Source: an uncultured Clostridia bacterium (GTDB lineage: Bacteria > Bacillota > Clostridia > Oscillospirales > Oscillospiraceae). From it: a stretch of 5,532 bases of DNA. Below, piece by piece: positions 5,495-5,532 of the stretch. Below the pieces are notes generated by a model that saw only the letters and a program-made list of their open reading frames with translations, ran no database searches and had not been told where the DNA came from. The stretch's first letter is position 1. Every line of letters begins with the position of its first letter. The position numbers were made by a program, and so were the translations under genes. The stretch spans positions 1 to 5,532 of the forward strand of contig CAMGRA010000064.1 in the NCBI GenBank assembly GCA_946061345.1. The letters run 5' to 3'.

Positions 5495-5532
5495 ATGGAC
5501 GCAGCTTTCTTTTGGGATTTGTTTTTGGAGAC
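5495..5532 (+). CDS. yqzL: YqzL-like small protein, 5' end only (partial)
   Basis: The frame is open to the window edge and gives MDAAFFWDLFLET (the last codon lacks its third base, but AC- always means Thr). The pattern of an aromatic-rich start with FW-x-LF and then a Glu/Thr resembles the beginning of YqzL-like proteins, very small (about 45-50 residues) proteins of unknown function. These usually lie between era and recO in Firmicutes. The very strong ribosome site and the position right after era support this. Only thirteen residues are visible, so the family name rests partly on context; recO would be expected next. Confidence 0.7.
   Translation, partial: MDAAFFWDLFLE

Overview
The window looks like a chromosomal core segment of an endospore-forming Firmicute, most likely a moderately GC-rich member of the Clostridia (Oscillospiraceae-like; this placement is inferred from gene content, and no similarity search was run). 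The evidence is three sporulation genes (ylbJ, yqfC, yqfD) followed by the ordered housekeeping block phoH, ybeY, era and the start of a yqzL-like gene, all behind Shine-Dalgarno sites.

Layout. Positions 1-39 hold the last codons of an unidentified plus-strand gene. Positions 52-222 encode a 56-residue, very acidic four-cysteine protein. It converges on a minus-strand pair, ylbJ (1508 to 477) followed by a 69-residue basic four-cysteine protein (471 to 262). A 12-bp perfect hairpin with a T-tract on the minus strand (221-254) ends the minus-strand pair in the 39-base gap. Positions 1509-1585 are a 77-base divergent intergenic region that fires ylbJ to the left and yqfC to the right. Each side has a SigE/SigK-like -10 octamer (CATATATT and CATAGAAT). 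To the right, yqfC, yqfD, phoH, ybeY and era run in one direction with 4-base, overlapping, 4-base and 10-base junctions. A 65-base gap then leads to a yqzL-like gene cut by the window end. No stretch longer than 300 bases lacks a gene, and I saw no tRNA, rRNA, CRISPR array, insertion sequence or phage element.

How the genes fit together. The left half is a mother-cell sporulation module: YlbJ (membrane protein linked to cortex formation), YqfC and YqfD, plus a small cysteine protein that appears co-transcribed with ylbJ. The right half is RNA/ribosome housekeeping: PhoH (KH-like plus P-loop ATPase), YbeY (metal-dependent endoribonuclease in rRNA maturation) and Era (KH-domain GTPase in 30S assembly). 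Sporulation genes lie directly upstream of, and even overlap, growth genes, so a vegetative promoter inside yqfD is expected; a candidate is at 2755-2783. The region is mostly conserved core. The least described parts are the two small four-cysteine proteins and the placing of ylbJ back to back with yqfCD.
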